From: a virus
IMG/VR virus record: IMGVR_UViG_3300050016_000289
Location: 1 to 20,016 of that record
Length of the DNA stretch: 20,016 bases
Strand: one strand, 5' to 3'
Part shown: positions 6,157-13,400 of the stretch, piece after piece
Numbering within the stretch: position 1 is the stretch's first letter
Layout: each line of letters starts with the position of its first letter
Made by a program: the position numbers and the translations under genes
Notes under the pieces: model-generated
The model's input: only the letters and a program-made list of their open reading frames with translations
What the model was told of the DNA's origin: nothing
Databases searched by the model: none

Positions 6157-6951
6157 ATGTTAGCACAAATAACCAACCTTCCGCCGGACACGGCGGCGGA
6201 CATCGCCAGGGTCTTTACTGACTTTGGGCTTCATATTGCGGCCGGGTCAATAGTCCTTGCGCTGCTTTGCATCCGGGCCATTGCCGGTTACGTTACAAAT
6301 TTTACAATGAAAAATTCAACGGCGGAAACAACCGGGGTGCTTGGCCGGACCATAGCCCATATTTCCGGGCATTCGTTGCCCAGCCAGCCGATAGTCCAAG
6401 ACACGGGCGAGGCCGTTGTTCCATCAAATCCTCCGCAAGCTTCAATTCCGGCCGACAAACAGGCAACTACAATCAAGGTTGCAGTTATTACCTTGTTCGT
6501 GGCTGGCCTTGCGCTTTCCGTGGTAAGTTGTGGTGGGGGCAAACTAGCGTCGGGCGGATTATACGCTCCGTCGGCTTACGTGGTCACCATCAGCCCTACA
6601 GGCGTTTTGTCAACGAATCTGGTGGCTACTTCCCAGCCGGATTTGGCCTTTTACGCCGTGGACGCCTCCTTTGACCTTGCAGAGTCGTCCTTGGACGCCG
6701 CTTTCAAAATTGAGCTTAACAACCGGGCCATGCTGTTCAAGTTAAGTCCTTCAATCAAACATACGCTTGATCAAATCCGCCCGGTGGCGTGGAAGGTTAT
6801 CAAGGACTATTCCGCCGCGCGGACGGCCTATGCCGCGCTGCCTACACCGACCGGACTGTCCAACCTTCAGTCCAGCCTGTCAAAAATATCGGCGCTGTCG
6901 GCGGCGGCGGTGGCCGCAACCACCTCACAATTAAATTCAACCAACCAATAA
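6157..6951 (+). CDS. Membrane protein with two hydrophobic segments: holin-like part joined to lipoprotein-like part
   Basis: ATG at 6157 follows an AAAAGGAAACATA leader containing a plausible ribosome binding site, giving 264 residues. The in-frame ATG at 6106 lies inside the previous gene and is unlikely. Residues 24-45 form a first TM segment. A Pro/Ser/Thr-rich linker runs over 70-105. Residues 106-124 form a second segment ending Val-Val-Ser-Cys125-Gly-Gly-Gly, which looks like a lipobox placed in mid-protein. Residues 160-264 are helical and resemble the helical domains of small phage lipoproteins. No ATG near residue 100 would allow a separate lipoprotein start. It could be a gene fusion or simply a bitopic membrane protein of lysis or tail assembly; the function is unknown. 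Confidence 0.7.
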   Translation: MLAQITNLPPDTAADIARVFTDFGLHIAAGSIVLALLCIRAIAGYVTNFTMKNSTAETTGVLGRTIAHISGHSLPSQPIVQDTGEAVVPSNPPQASIPADKQATTIKVAVITLFVAGLALSVVSCGGGKLASGGLYAPSAYVVTISPTGVLSTNLVATSQPDLAFYAVDASFDLAESSLDAAFKIELNNRAMLFKLSPSIKHTLDQIRPVAWKVIKDYSAARTAYAALPTPTGLSNLQSSLSKISALSAAAVAATTSQLNSTNQ

Positions 6952-6960
6952 AAAAAATAT

Positions 6961-7200
6961 ATGGACCCAGCAACATTGATGTTAATCGTCCAAGGCGTCG
7001 GCGCGGCCATTTCCGCCGCGCCGCAGATTGAGGCCGTCGTGGTCTCTGCAAAAAACTTCATCACTTCGCTTTTTGAAGGCGGAGTCATAACCATTGACCA
7101 GCAGGCCGCAGTCCATTCGCATATTGACGCCTTGGTGGCGGCGGCAAATTCTGGAACCGTGCCGCCTGAGTTTCAGGTCGGTGCCGACCCTGTAGTTTAA
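6961..7200 (+). CDS. Small hypothetical protein
   Basis: This 79-residue protein follows nine bases after the previous stop, with an A-rich leader (AATAAAAAAAATAT). Residues 3-20 are mildly hydrophobic (LMLIVQGVGAAISAAP), followed by helices and a C-terminal Pro/Asp tail (VPPEFQVGADPVV). Small proteins of this layout (helix, EGG/VI turn, His-x-His-x-Asp-Ala helix, acidic Pro tail) occur near the lysis or tail genes of other phages as I recall them, without known function. There is no signal sequence or catalytic motif. Confidence 0.7.
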   Translation: MDPATLMLIVQGVGAAISAAPQIEAVVVSAKNFITSLFEGGVITIDQQAAVHSHIDALVAAANSGTVPPEFQVGADPVV

Positions 7201-7217
7201 CTAAAAAGAATAATAAC

Positions 7218-7778
7218 ATGACAACTAAATCACTATTCATCGGCGCGCACTTCTGGATTGCTCCATTGGGCGCGGCATTCACCTCGCCATCCGGCGGCAA
7301 TATCACCCAGAACGGAACCTGGCCCGACGTTGGCGAGGCCAACTGGGCAACGTGGGCACTTGGGATATGCGAGTCATTCGATATTGACCCCAAGGCCGCG
7401 ACATCGGAAATGATCCTGGCTCCGTCACCTGGCGCGGTTCAAGTCATTGATGAAATCAGCCCGTATGCCACGCCGGAAATTTCCTTTACGCTGCTCCAGG
7501 TTGATTCACTCGCGTTTCAGCTCGCGCTGAATACCCAACAGCTTTGGGCGACGGCCACCACACAGTTCAATCCGAACGGCGGCGGCGGGCCGGGTTTGCG
7601 CGGGATCATCAAGGCGCAGAAGTATGACCAGCAAAACAACCTGATTCTGAACTATCAGTCGTGGGCCTATATCAAGTTGAAATCCGCGCTCAAGGGTGCG
7701 CCCAAGACGATGACCAAACCGGAATATACGGCGACGTTGCTTTACTCGCCGAACAATACCGGAGCCATTCCCGCTTGA
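7218..7778 (+). CDS. Probable major tail tube protein
   Basis: The 186-residue protein has the length and beta-rich, Gly/Pro/Thr-rich composition of siphovirus tail tube proteins. Features include an early glycine-rich hairpin, a middle segment with conserved-looking aromatic residues (ISPYATPEISFTLLQVDSLAF), a glycine loop (NPNGGGGPG), and a C-terminal beta pair with Lys-rich turns. It has no signal peptide. It sits after the tail-terminator-like gene. The usual downstream partner, the tail assembly chaperone, is present but displaced by five kilobases of spike genes. The call is from architecture and order. Confidence 0.65.
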   Translation: MTTKSLFIGAHFWIAPLGAAFTSPSGGNITQNGTWPDVGEANWATWALGICESFDIDPKAATSEMILAPSPGAVQVIDEISPYATPEISFTLLQVDSLAFQLALNTQQLWATATTQFNPNGGGGPGLRGIIKAQKYDQQNNLILNYQSWAYIKLKSALKGAPKTMTKPEYTATLLYSPNNTGAIPA

Positions 7779-7782
7779 TGTT

Positions 7783-7950
7783 ATGAAAGAATCTCTCAAT
7801 AATCCCACCGTGGCACCCGGCTCTTTTACTGTCGAGCCGCCCGGCGTGCTTCCGATTGCGCGCATGGAAAAGATTAAAACCGAAACCAAGAAAGATGAAA
7901 ATGAAAAAACTATTCCTGCTCCTGCCGGCGATTCTATTACTGGCAACTAG
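7783..7950 (+). CDS. Small 55-residue ORF overlapping the start of the fibre gene
   Basis: An ATG four bases after the tail tube stop opens 55 codons ending in TAG at 7948-7950. The product is hydrophilic: a Pro/Val-rich first half and a Lys/Glu-rich second half (MEKIKTETKKDENEK), ending Ser-Ile-Thr-Gly-Asn. Its last 56 bases overlap the signal peptide codons of the next gene in another frame. Without it there would be an empty stretch of 116 bases in an otherwise tightly packed operon, which argues that it is translated. I recognise no family. It may mainly couple translation to the fibre gene. Confidence 0.45.
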   Translation: MKESLNNPTVAPGSFTVEPPGVLPIARMEKIKTETKKDENEKTIPAPAGDSITGN

Positions 7951-9262
7951 TTGCCTTGCGCAGACAACCAATCCGCCGGGTGTCATTCCGGTTGGCGGCG
8001 GGATTGCCAACACCAGCGCGCCGCCGGTGGTCGGCCCGGCGCTGCCTCCATTGGTTCCGCAGGTGGCGATTTACAGCGGGACAAATTCAACGCCGGAAAA
8101 TGTAATCCAGGCCCCAAGCGGCTCGCTGTATCAACAGTTCTCCAATGGAACTAATTACATCCAGACTTGGATCAAGTCCGCCGGCACCGGAAAAACCGGG
8201 TGGATCATTTCAACAAATCTTTCACTTGGTGTAACCGCCGGAGCGGTGTCAAACATAATTGTCGGATTGACCAGCGTGACGGCGGTTCAAAACACTCCGA
8301 CGATAAGCTGGGGTGTGGCTTATTCCGGTGGAACCAATACGTTGACGGCGAACGCCGGAGGCTCGGTCTTGACCAACGGTGGCCGTGGCCAATTGCAGAG
8401 CCTCTTATTGGTGGTTCCAGGAACCGGGACAAATCAAGTTACGATGGTTGGTTTTGGAGAGACGTTCTTGAACGGAAATTATGTTTGGAACGTAAATGAA
8501 TATACGAATCTTTCAACTGGGGCATACATAACCAATTATGCTCCAAGCACTCCGTATCCGTATGTTAGATTTGGAGCTGCCGACTACTATCAAGGCGTTC
8601 CATTTCCTGCTTATTGGGCCGCCCCTGGAGGCTGCATAGGAACCAATTCCGGATATAGTTATTTTTCCGGAGGAACAAATCTGCTGGAAAGCATGGTCGG
8701 AGGAACAAATACGGCCAAAGAGTTTATTGGCGGCGGCGGAGGGGTAACTGGTGTTCAGGGGCGGAATGTAATTGGTGATTTTACCAACATCATTCGCAAC
8801 GTCAATGGGAACCAGGTGCTTTACCATTCGGCAACCTCCACGCAGGTCAAGGTGGACGGGCACAACCTTCTGAGCGGCGTAGAAGGGACAGCGACACGGA
8901 TATATTGGATAGACAGCGGCGGCGGAACTTTTCCGGTGATCCAATTCGGCACCAATGAGGTGGACTTTTTGAATCCCAACCAGACTACCAACGGCAGTTT
9001 TAATTTTACGTCTGGATTTACTGGCGGCGGCCCGACCGGACTTGGTGACAGCGGTCTTGTTTCCTTGGTTAATGGAACAAACATAGTTGTTAGTTCCAAT
9101 TTTAACAGCAACAAGCCGCCGATTATGAATTATGTTTCGTTGGACGGAACGGTTTCCGGGTTATATTTAAGGCCGTCTGAATGGTTGCAGGGTGCATCTT
9201 TTACAATCCGCAGCTCGAACAGTGCTGATACTAACAAGGTTGGATGGATTATACTGCCATGA
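7895..9262 (+). CDS. Secreted fibre-like protein with Sec signal peptide
   Basis: Starting at ATG 7895 (or 7901) the protein has about 455 residues. A longer in-frame start at 7856 would put an Arg/Lys/Pro-rich tail before the signal and is less likely. Residues 1-22 form a signal peptide (Lys-Met-Lys-Lys, Leu-rich core, Cys-Leu-Ala then Gln). Cys20 might instead be a weak lipobox cysteine. A Pro-rich spacer follows. Residues about 65-100 contain GSLYQQFSNG and then SAGTGKTGW, a pattern also seen in phage tail fibre and neck-fibre proteins. The rest is Gly/Thr/Asn-rich beta sequence with repeated GGTN and GTN turns. It is probably a fibre or adhesin, first in a row of three secreted proteins. 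Sugar-binding or receptor-binding function is inferred. Confidence 0.75.
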   Translation: MKMKKLFLLLPAILLLATSCLAQTTNPPGVIPVGGGIANTSAPPVVGPALPPLVPQVAIYSGTNSTPENVIQAPSGSLYQQFSNGTNYIQTWIKSAGTGKTGWIISTNLSLGVTAGAVSNIIVGLTSVTAVQNTPTISWGVAYSGGTNTLTANAGGSVLTNGGRGQLQSLLLVVPGTGTNQVTMVGFGETFLNGNYVWNVNEYTNLSTGAYITNYAPSTPYPYVRFGAADYYQGVPFPAYWAAPGGCIGTNSGYSYFSGGTNLLESMVGGTNTAKEFIGGGGGVTGVQGRNVIGDFTNIIRNVNGNQVLYHSATSTQVKVDGHNLLSGVEGTATRIYWIDSGGGTFPVIQFGTNEVDFLNPNQTTNGSFNFTSGFTGGGPTGLGDSGLVSLVNGTNIVVSSNFNSNKPPIMNYVSLDGTVSGLYLRPSEWLQGASFTIRSSNSADTNKVGWIILP

Positions 9263-11298
9263 AAAAAATCTTTATTTTAGCCGGCTTATTGGTTGGATTT
9301 AATTGCCTTGCGCAGTTTAAGTCTGACCAGTTTGTCGGCAGCGCCTCAACGACTAATCTTGTTGGAACTGTGCCGGACTCCAAACTTTCCGGTAACATCC
9401 CATTACTAAACGGCTCACAAACTTGGACTGGGAACGGGAATGAAGTTCAAGGCAATTGGCAGTTTGATACGTCGCCGACTTTTCAATCGGACGTTACAAT
9501 TTCGCATAATTTAACTGTTTCAAGTAACCTTGTAGTTGGGGGGTTGGTTGTTACTAATGGTGCCATTAAAAAACAAATAATCAATGGAGACGGTGATGTT
9601 ACGGTAAAAACCTTGTCTGGCGATATTTCTGGTTCTACAAATTTTTATCTGGAAAATCTGAACAATACCACCGGCCACGCCGCCGGCTTTACTAACGCCG
9701 CCAACAATTTCACCGGCACCTTCACCGGCCACGCCACGAATTTTTACACTCCAGACAATGTTAAATTCTGGGGAGCGATTGGTGATGGTATTCATGCAGA
9801 CACAACTAACTTTCAAAATGCAATAAATAATGCGTCCACTGGCATCAATTTGCTAACCGATCCGCAGGGGGTTCAAATAATAATTCCGGCAGGAACTTAT
9901 TTGCTAACCAATCTCACGCTTCCAGATGGCGTTTCTTTGATTGGTTCCGGTGAAGGGGTAACACTTTTAAGAAAAACAACCACAACCGGAGACTTTATAT
10001 CTCTGGTTAGCAGCAACCGATCATTTGAAAACAACATTATCATTCGAGATTTGAAAATTTCCCAGGTCGGCACCGCTTCGTCTGGCGCGGCCATTAAAAT
10101 CACAGGTTCTTCCGTGGCCTTTGCTCATCCGCAAATTCAAAACGTGTTGATTTATGGAACTTATTATGGCTTGGATTTGTCTTACTGCATCGGTGGTTTT
10201 GTGTTTAATGTGAACATTGATTCGACCATTTCAGATGGTATAAAAACCAGTCCAACCTTTAACAATGTGAGCATGATTTCCGTTTATTCTTCGCTTTGTG
10301 GTGGAAATGGTTTTCGATTGTCTGGGGATTATGATACTTTTTTTAGTTGTTCGTCTGATAGCAGCGGCGGATCGGGCGTATATGCTGATGTTTTACGAAA
10401 CTCATCATGGCTCGGTGGCGGGACAGAAGGCTCGGCAAAAGACGGCTTTACGTTGACAAACTGTTCAAGCATAAAAATACAAAGCTTGGTCCATACCACC
10501 AACGGTGGTCGAGACGGAATACGCATTGACGGCGGCGCTGCAATTACGCTGGAAAACTGTTGGGTGGATAGTGGCGGATACACGCCCACTGGATACAATC
10601 TTGATCTGGTCAACGGCAGCGGTGCTTACCCCAGCCGCGTCCTCTTGCTCAATTGTTCATTTACCAATTCGTTCGCGTCGGGCATGATTCACGACCCAAC
10701 AGGCCAAGTAATCAGGATTGCAGACGAGGCAAATGACATCACAGCATTGCATCTGCACATCATAAATCCCGCGGCAAGCACAACCGGCGATGAGCTTGTT
10801 AATTTGGAGAATGACTCAATCGGCGGGACAATTGGAGACGGAACAATTATCAACTTCAGTAGTAAATATATCACCACAGCGCGGATACGAATGTTGACGC
10901 AAGGAACGTCACCGCTTGATTTCGCTATGGCATTTTTTGGCTATGAGGGAGGTTTGAATGAAGGCTTTAGATTATTAGGAAATGGCAAATTGCTGATTGG
11001 AACGACAACCGATGATGGCGTCCATTTGGTGCAGGTCAGCGGCACCCTATCCGCCAGCGGCTTCACCAGCTATGCCACGAACGCCACACTCGTTTCAACC
11101 TCGACAACAATCAGCAACAGCCAGCCGATCAACATGACCGTGTATCTGACTGCCGCCACGGGATTGAGCATGACAAGCGGTTCTGGTAGTCTTGTTTTCA
11201 GCGGACAGACGATAGCTGCATTCACTCCGTTCACATTGCAGCCAAAAGCTCAACTGGTCGGGACGGCAATAACGTGTGTCGGCACAAACGCTTGGTAA
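9259..11298 (+). CDS. Right-handed beta-helix tailspike, Pectate_lyase_3 type, with signal peptide
   Basis: The ATG at 9259 overlaps the fibre stop (ATGA), giving 679 residues. A longer start at 9244 lies within the fibre gene. Residues 1-18 are a short signal peptide ending Cys-Leu-Ala before Gln. Residues about 140-160 carry the Phe-Thr-Gly-x-Phe-Thr-Gly-His-Ala-Thr-Asn-Phe pattern. The entry to the beta-helix is at about 170-191, FWGAIGDGIHADTTNFQNAI, the hallmark of Pectate_lyase_3 tailspikes. The helix runs to about 530. Near 577 comes LLIGTTTDDG then VQVSGT, a pattern typical of spike C-terminal parts, followed by a beta-rich end. Such spikes bind and often cut capsule or exopolysaccharide. 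Catalytic residues cannot be assigned by eye. Much of the gene looks more AT-rich than its neighbours. Confidence 0.85.
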   Translation: MKKIFILAGLLVGFNCLAQFKSDQFVGSASTTNLVGTVPDSKLSGNIPLLNGSQTWTGNGNEVQGNWQFDTSPTFQSDVTISHNLTVSSNLVVGGLVVTNGAIKKQIINGDGDVTVKTLSGDISGSTNFYLENLNNTTGHAAGFTNAANNFTGTFTGHATNFYTPDNVKFWGAIGDGIHADTTNFQNAINNASTGINLLTDPQGVQIIIPAGTYLLTNLTLPDGVSLIGSGEGVTLLRKTTTTGDFISLVSSNRSFENNIIIRDLKISQVGTASSGAAIKITGSSVAFAHPQIQNVLIYGTYYGLDLSYCIGGFVFNVNIDSTISDGIKTSPTFNNVSMISVYSSLCGGNGFRLSGDYDTFFSCSSDSSGGSGVYADVLRNSSWLGGGTEGSAKDGFTLTNCSSIKIQSLVHTTNGGRDGIRIDGGAAITLENCWVDSGGYTPTGYNLDLVNGSGAYPSRVLLLNCSFTNSFASGMIHDPTGQVIRIADEANDITALHLHIINPAASTTGDELVNLENDSIGGTIGDGTIINFSSKYITTARIRMLTQGTSPLDFAMAFFGYEGGLNEGFRLLGNGKLLIGTTTDDGVHLVQVSGTLSASGFTSYATNATLVSTSTTISNSQPINMTVYLTAATGLSMTSGSGSLVFSGQTIAAFTPFTLQPKAQLVGTAITCVGTNAW

Positions 11299-11328
11299 AT
11301 GACCACTCCCAAACTCATCCTAACCTGA
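11299..11328 (+). promoter_or_regulatory. Nine-codon relay ORF between the two spike genes
   Basis: ATG at 11299 directly follows the TAA of the first spike gene. It opens nine codons (Met-Thr-Thr-Pro-Lys-Leu-Ile-Leu-Thr) and stops with TGA at 11326-11328, whose last base is the first base of the ATG of the second spike gene (TGATG). It could hand ribosomes from one gene to the next. Alternatively it is a by-product of close packing; there is no strong Shine-Dalgarno sequence before 11328. Confidence 0.35.
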
Positions 11329-12845
11329 TGAGAAATTTTGCACGGCTCATCCTTGCAGCGTGGCTGGCGTCCATTATTCCGGTGGGCGCAATGACTTACA
11401 ACAGCAGTGGCGTTTATACTAATGTTGAGGCGTTATGCCTTGCAGCATCACCGGGAGACACTGTGACTATTCCGGCGGGAACATTCCAGTGGACGAATGC
11501 TGTTGATCTGACTGGTATCACCTTGCAGGGAGCTGGGACAAATCTGACATCCATTGATGATCAGACGCCCTACAACGGAAACGAATTTCCGGTTTTCATG
11601 CACACGGTTTCCGGCCATTTGACTCGCGTCACTGGCATCCGATTCTTTAGCTCAACCCACACTTCATCGCAGAATTTCTATGGTGAGATAGCGGTAAGGA
11701 ACGGATACAGCTACCGTGTGGACCACTGTTTCTTTGACCATCCGCCAAACGTCTGCGTTGGTGTGTCAGATTACAGTTATGGTGTAATAGACCATTGCAC
11801 ATTCCTTACAACCAACCAGCCTGACACAATAAAAATAACAGGCGCGCCGTATGGTGATTTGATCTGGTCTTTTGACCCGGCTTATGGTTCTACGAACACC
11901 TCCTACATGGAATCTTGCTATGCAAAATCAGACAGTTTCTTCACGGCGATTGATTCCGCCGGCGGTGGCAGCTATGTCTGCCGGTCGAATGTCCTGATTG
12001 ATTTTTTCTGCTCGACTCACGGGCTTGAGACGGGCGGGCGGTTGCGCGGATCTCGCTATGTAGAGGTTTATGGCAATTATGCCGACCTGCTTAATTGTCC
12101 GCAGCAACTTTTTTTTGATGCGCGGGGAGGCACAGCGCTGGTCTTTAACAACATCCTGACTAATTGCGGTATTGCCAAGATTCAGACATTCAGAACAACG
12201 GACAATGACCCAGCATTTGCTCCGTTCTATGGCGCAACAGGCGCAAGCGGCTGGGATTCAAACAGCGCATCCTTGCTTACTTTCACGGCGTCAAGCAGTT
12301 CAACCTCCAACCTGATTGTCAGCGGGGCAGGCTGGACGATCAACCAATGGGTCGGTGATGAAGTTTTCAACACCAATTCCATCGGCGTGTGGAACGGGGT
12401 GACAAATAACGGAAACTGCGGGACAATATCTTCAAATAGTTCGGACACGATGTATTTTTATGCCAGCCGCGCGCCGGGTTATCAGATTGGATTCACTGCC
12501 GGGGATGTATTGCACGTCCACGACATTGTTCCGATGGACGGCATCGGAGTTGGAACTGGGGATTTGCTTGTCGGAGACAACCCTTCGCCGACCTACCTCC
12601 ATCAGGTGCGAGACCCTCAATACTACTGGTCAAACAACGTCAACGGAGTAATGGTTGAAATCAAACAAGGCGATTCTTACGGCTGGGCGCGTTTGGGCAG
12701 AGAATTTATTGCCGGCATCAAGCCGGGTTACACGCCGCTGGTCTATCCGCATCCGCTGGACGTGCCGGATGCTGGCGGCGGAATAATAACTAACACCGGA
12801 ACATTGTTTAATTTGGGCAGAATAAGCAGCATCATAAAACAATAA
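11328..12845 (+). CDS. Secreted right-handed beta-helix protein (second spike or polysaccharide-active protein)
   Basis: The start at 11328 gives 505 residues beginning with a signal peptide: Met-Arg-Asn-Phe-Ala-Arg, hydrophobic core 7-19, and likely cleavage near Ala21. An in-frame ATG at 11274 lies inside the previous gene. The mature part opens like a parallel beta-helix (VEALCLAASPGDTVTIPAG at about 33-51, then GITLQGAGTN) and continues with short beta turns rich in Asn, Gly, His and Asp, such as RVDHCFFDHP and VIDHCTF. Near the C-terminus is YTPLVYPHPL, a pattern common at the end of secreted beta-helix proteins of environmental bacteria. This suggests polysaccharide binding or cleavage. 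It looks more like a cell-secreted protein than a standard tailspike. Many Cys residues are present. Confidence 0.75.
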   Translation: MRNFARLILAAWLASIIPVGAMTYNSSGVYTNVEALCLAASPGDTVTIPAGTFQWTNAVDLTGITLQGAGTNLTSIDDQTPYNGNEFPVFMHTVSGHLTRVTGIRFFSSTHTSSQNFYGEIAVRNGYSYRVDHCFFDHPPNVCVGVSDYSYGVIDHCTFLTTNQPDTIKITGAPYGDLIWSFDPAYGSTNTSYMESCYAKSDSFFTAIDSAGGGSYVCRSNVLIDFFCSTHGLETGGRLRGSRYVEVYGNYADLLNCPQQLFFDARGGTALVFNNILTNCGIAKIQTFRTTDNDPAFAPFYGATGASGWDSNSASLLTFTASSSSTSNLIVSGAGWTINQWVGDEVFNTNSIGVWNGVTNNGNCGTISSNSSDTMYFYASRAPGYQIGFTAGDVLHVHDIVPMDGIGVGTGDLLVGDNPSPTYLHQVRDPQYYWSNNVNGVMVEIKQGDSYGWARLGREFIAGIKPGYTPLVYPHPLDVPDAGGGIITNTGTLFNLGRISSIIKQ

Positions 12846-12859
12846 AGAAAAGGCATAAC

Positions 12860-13231
12860 ATGAAAACATTAAAGGGCGGTCGGGAACATTCGGTTGTCAA
12901 AGAAGACGGGTCAACTGAAACGGTAATGGTAAGCCAGTTCAAGCTCGGCCAATATGAAAAGGCACTGGTCGTCATAGATGACGAGTTTGCACTTGCGGCG
13001 CTGGCCTGCGGCAAGGACAAGGCTTGGATTCAATCTTTGGAACCTGGCAGCTATGAGATGCTGCGCACCATTGTTGAGGAGGTCAACGCGGCGGGTTTTT
13101 TCGTCTATGCGCAGCGTCAACAGGACAAGGCGACCAAGCGGATCAACTCGGTCAAGCCGGAGGTTCTACAGGTGCTGGGCGCGAGAGTCTCGGTGCCTAT
13201 TGCGCCAGGATTGCTGCCACGTGCGGCCTGA
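12860..13231 (+). CDS. Tail assembly chaperone (lambda gpG analogue)
   Basis: This 123-residue protein lies directly before the frameshifted extension and the tape measure gene, the standard position of the gpG-type chaperone. Residues 1-40 are beta-like and charged; the rest is helical (DDEFALAALACGKDKAW, then SYEMLRTIVEEVN). The zero-frame C-terminus after the slippery site (residues 82-123) is basic and Val/Pro-rich. The start has an A-rich leader with AAAAGG about eight bases upstream. The protein would bind the tape measure and recruit tail tube subunits. The identification rests on position, size and the frameshift arrangement. Confidence 0.75.
   Translation: MKTLKGGREHSVVKEDGSTETVMVSQFKLGQYEKALVVIDDEFALAALACGKDKAWIQSLEPGSYEMLRTIVEEVNAAGFFVYAQRQQDKATKRINSVKPEVLQVLGARVSVPIAPGLLPRAA
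13096..13102 (+). promoter_or_regulatory. Candidate -1 programmed ribosomal frameshift site (T TTT TTC)
   Basis: The heptamer T TTT TTC is in the correct phase in the chaperone gene (codons Phe80 TTT and Phe81 TTC), matching the X XXY YYZ rule with X and Y both T. It lies 18 bases after the -1 frame opens (previous -1 stop TGA at 13075-13077). It is the only such heptamer I find between there and the zero-frame stop. I see no obvious strong downstream stem or pseudoknot. Confidence 0.7.
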
Positions 13232-13398
13232 GCCGCGAAGAAATTTTAGACTCCAGCCTTGAATGGTTGCAGGCGTTGGAGGCCGGACATCGGCGCGCGG
13301 AGTCGCGGAACATATTAAGGTTGTCGCAGGCGGTGGCGGCGATGTTTGGCGAGCCGAGCTGGTCGGAAGTCCAGCAAAGATTGATTGACGAAATGTAG
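13102..13398 (+). CDS. Tail assembly chaperone extension (lambda gpT analogue), read by -1 frameshift
   Basis: The -1 frame is open from 13078 to the TAG at 13396-13398 and contains no ATG or GTG, and no TTG before the helical part. It therefore cannot be a free-standing gene. Slipping at 13096-13102 would add 98 residues to the first 81 of the chaperone, giving a 179-residue fusion. The extension has a Gly/Gln/Ala-rich linker and then a helical domain (YCARIAATCGLSREEILDSS, WLQALEAGHRR, LIDEM) resembling the T part of gpGT-type chaperones. It ends two bases before the tape measure ATG. Without it, 13232-13400 would be empty. Confidence 0.75.
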   Translation, partial: RLCAASTGQGDQADQLGQAGGSTGAGRESLGAYCARIAATCGLSREEILDSSLEWLQALEAGHRRAESRNILRLSQAVAAMFGEPSWSEVQQRLIDEM

Positions 13399-13400
13399 TT

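Noticed and set aside
7895-7970. Fibre protein as a lipoprotein anchored through Cys20
   Set aside because: The residues before Cys (Ala-Thr-Ser) are a poor lipobox, and Cys-Leu-Ala before Gln fits ordinary signal peptidase cleavage better. It cannot be excluded.
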